From contig DGED01000045.1 in the NCBI GenBank assembly GCA_002385755.1, positions 1-15,832 of the forward strand: DNA of 15,832 nt. Direction: 5' to 3'. Source of the DNA: Caryophanales bacterium UBA3935. Its GTDB lineage: Bacteria > Bacillota_I > Bacilli_A > ML615J-28 > CAG-698. Position numbers and translations under genes: made by a program. Numbering within the stretch: position 1 is the stretch's first letter; every line of letters starts with the position of its first letter. This document shows, in pieces, positions 15,139 to 15,832 of this stretch. Below the pieces are notes generated by a model that saw nothing but the letters and a program-made list of their open reading frames with translations, ran no database searches and had not been told where the DNA came from.

Positions 15139-15832
15139 AAAAGGCCGTTATCGCCGTCGACGCCGGCGGGACAAAAACCCGAGTCGCCCTGATCGACGAA
15201 AAAAAACGGATTGTCTCGGAAATATACGGCTCGGCCGGGAGCCCCGCCGCAACCTCTCCCGACGCCTCCTTCTCGGTCGTTTCGGGGCTTGTGGAAGAGA
15301 TGCGCGGTCGCTTTAGCGGCGATTATGACATCGTTTGCGTTCAAATGGGCGTCTCCGGGTTTGGGATTATTCCCGACCCTGCCGCTTTCGAGCGTCGTCT
15401 TTGCGAGCGGTTGGGGTTGGAGGTCGCGGTCAATGATGACGGTTACGTCACCCTGCATTCCCTGATGAAAGGAAAGCGGGGCGAATGGATCGCGGTAATC
15501 AGCGGGACGGGAAGCAGCTGTTACGCGACTAACGGCAGGGAGACGCTTTTGCTCGGCGGATACGGCCACCTCTTGACCGAGGCCGGCTCGGCTCACGCCG
15601 CCGTGAAAACGGCCGCGGCCGAAGCAATCCGCCAATTTGAAGAAGGAGAGCCACTTTCGCCTTTGAGCAGAGCGCTTATGGAAGAAGTCGGGATCGATAA
15701 CGTCTATCGTTTTAAAGTCTTTTTCTTTAACAATCCCAAAAGCAAAATCGCCGAACGCGCGCGGTTCATATCGGCGCGCGCCTTGGCGGGAGACGAGGAG
15801 GCGGCCGCGATTTTAAAGCAATGCGGGCGCGA
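15135..15832 (+). CDS. BadF/BadG-family amino-sugar kinase, MurK/GlcNAc-kinase-like (3' end outside window)
   Basis: Open frame of 232 codons running off the right edge; relatives are about 300-330 residues, so perhaps 70-100 are missing. It begins AVIAVDAGGTKTR (4-16), the phosphate-1 loop of the ASKHA kinase fold, has NDDGY (100-104) at the expected catalytic-aspartate region and ISGTGSS (122-128) as phosphate-2 loop, followed by GGYGHLLTEAGSAH where relatives have GGWGxxxGDEGS. Clostridial MurK of this family phosphorylates both GlcNAc and MurNAc at C6. The start overlaps the fusion-gene stop as ATGA, with GGGTGAGA upstream, so kinase and hydrolase are probably made together. It is likely to supply the 6-phosphate needed by MupG and NagA. 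Substrate is inferred. Its GC content appears higher than that of the earlier genes. Confidence 0.85.
   Translation, partial: MKKAVIAVDAGGTKTRVALIDEKKRIVSEIYGSAGSPAATSPDASFSVVSGLVEEMRGRFSGDYDIVCVQMGVSGFGIIPDPAAFERRLCERLGLEVAVNDDGYVTLHSLMKGKRGEWIAVISGTGSSCYATNGRETLLLGGYGHLLTEAGSAHAAVKTAAAEAIRQFEEGEPLSPLSRALMEEVGIDNVYRFKVFFFNNPKSKIAERARFISARALAGDEEAAAILKQCGR

Noticed and set aside
1..15832. tRNA, rRNA, CRISPR arrays, insertion sequences, phage or defence genes
   Set aside because: No such signal was seen; nearly all the window is coding on one strand with a single metabolic theme.

Overview
The window reads as one amino-sugar (peptidoglycan-sugar) uptake and breakdown locus, entirely on the + strand, with almost no spare DNA. 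The likely host is a mid-GC member of Bacillota, possibly a Bacilli, Erysipelotrichia or Mollicutes-related lineage. The grounds are strong GGAGG-type ribosome sites, lipobox lipoproteins, sigma-A-like promoters, Rho-independent terminators, a Gram-positive-type NagB and a binding-protein/permease locus with no ATPase of its own. TGA is used as a stop codon. I cannot name the genus.

Layout. Positions 1-256 hold the 3' end of a gene that enters from the left, perhaps DUF5696-like. It overlaps two ABC sugar permeases (253-1353 and 1343-2389). A hairpin terminator (2394-2435) separates these from a GH3 beta-N-acetylhexosaminidase (nagZ, 2452-3978), glucosamine-6-phosphate deaminase (nagB, 3979-4704) and a lipoprotein solute-binding protein with three Big_2 Ig-like domains (4721-6892). 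A paralogous second binding protein (7002-9194) has its own promoter, an overlapping palindrome, a leader hairpin and a strong terminator. A second operon starts from an extended -10 promoter (9313-9341). It holds a DUF624/YesL-like membrane protein (9359-10150), two NamZ-type (DUF1343, GH171) exo-beta-N-acetylmuramidases, a NagZ-MupG fusion (GH3 plus DUF871/GH170, 12514-15138) and the start of a BadF/BadG-type amino-sugar kinase (15135 to the window end). Genes in this second operon overlap or are only a few bases apart.

How the parts may work together (inference). The surface lipoprotein NamZ trims MurNAc from glycan ends, and the Big_2 binding proteins capture released sugars or small glycans. 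The two permeases import them using an ATPase encoded elsewhere. Cytosolic NamZ, NagZ and NagZ-MupG split the oligosaccharides, the kinase makes 6-phosphates, and NagB sends glucosamine-6-phosphate to fructose-6-phosphate. NagA (deacetylase) and MurQ (lactyl etherase) are expected but are not in the window.

The most unusual points are the NagZ-MupG fusion, the paired NamZ enzymes predicted to sit on opposite sides of the membrane, the paired Ig-domain binding proteins, and MupG occurring with an ABC importer and a kinase rather than the PTS transporter MurP.
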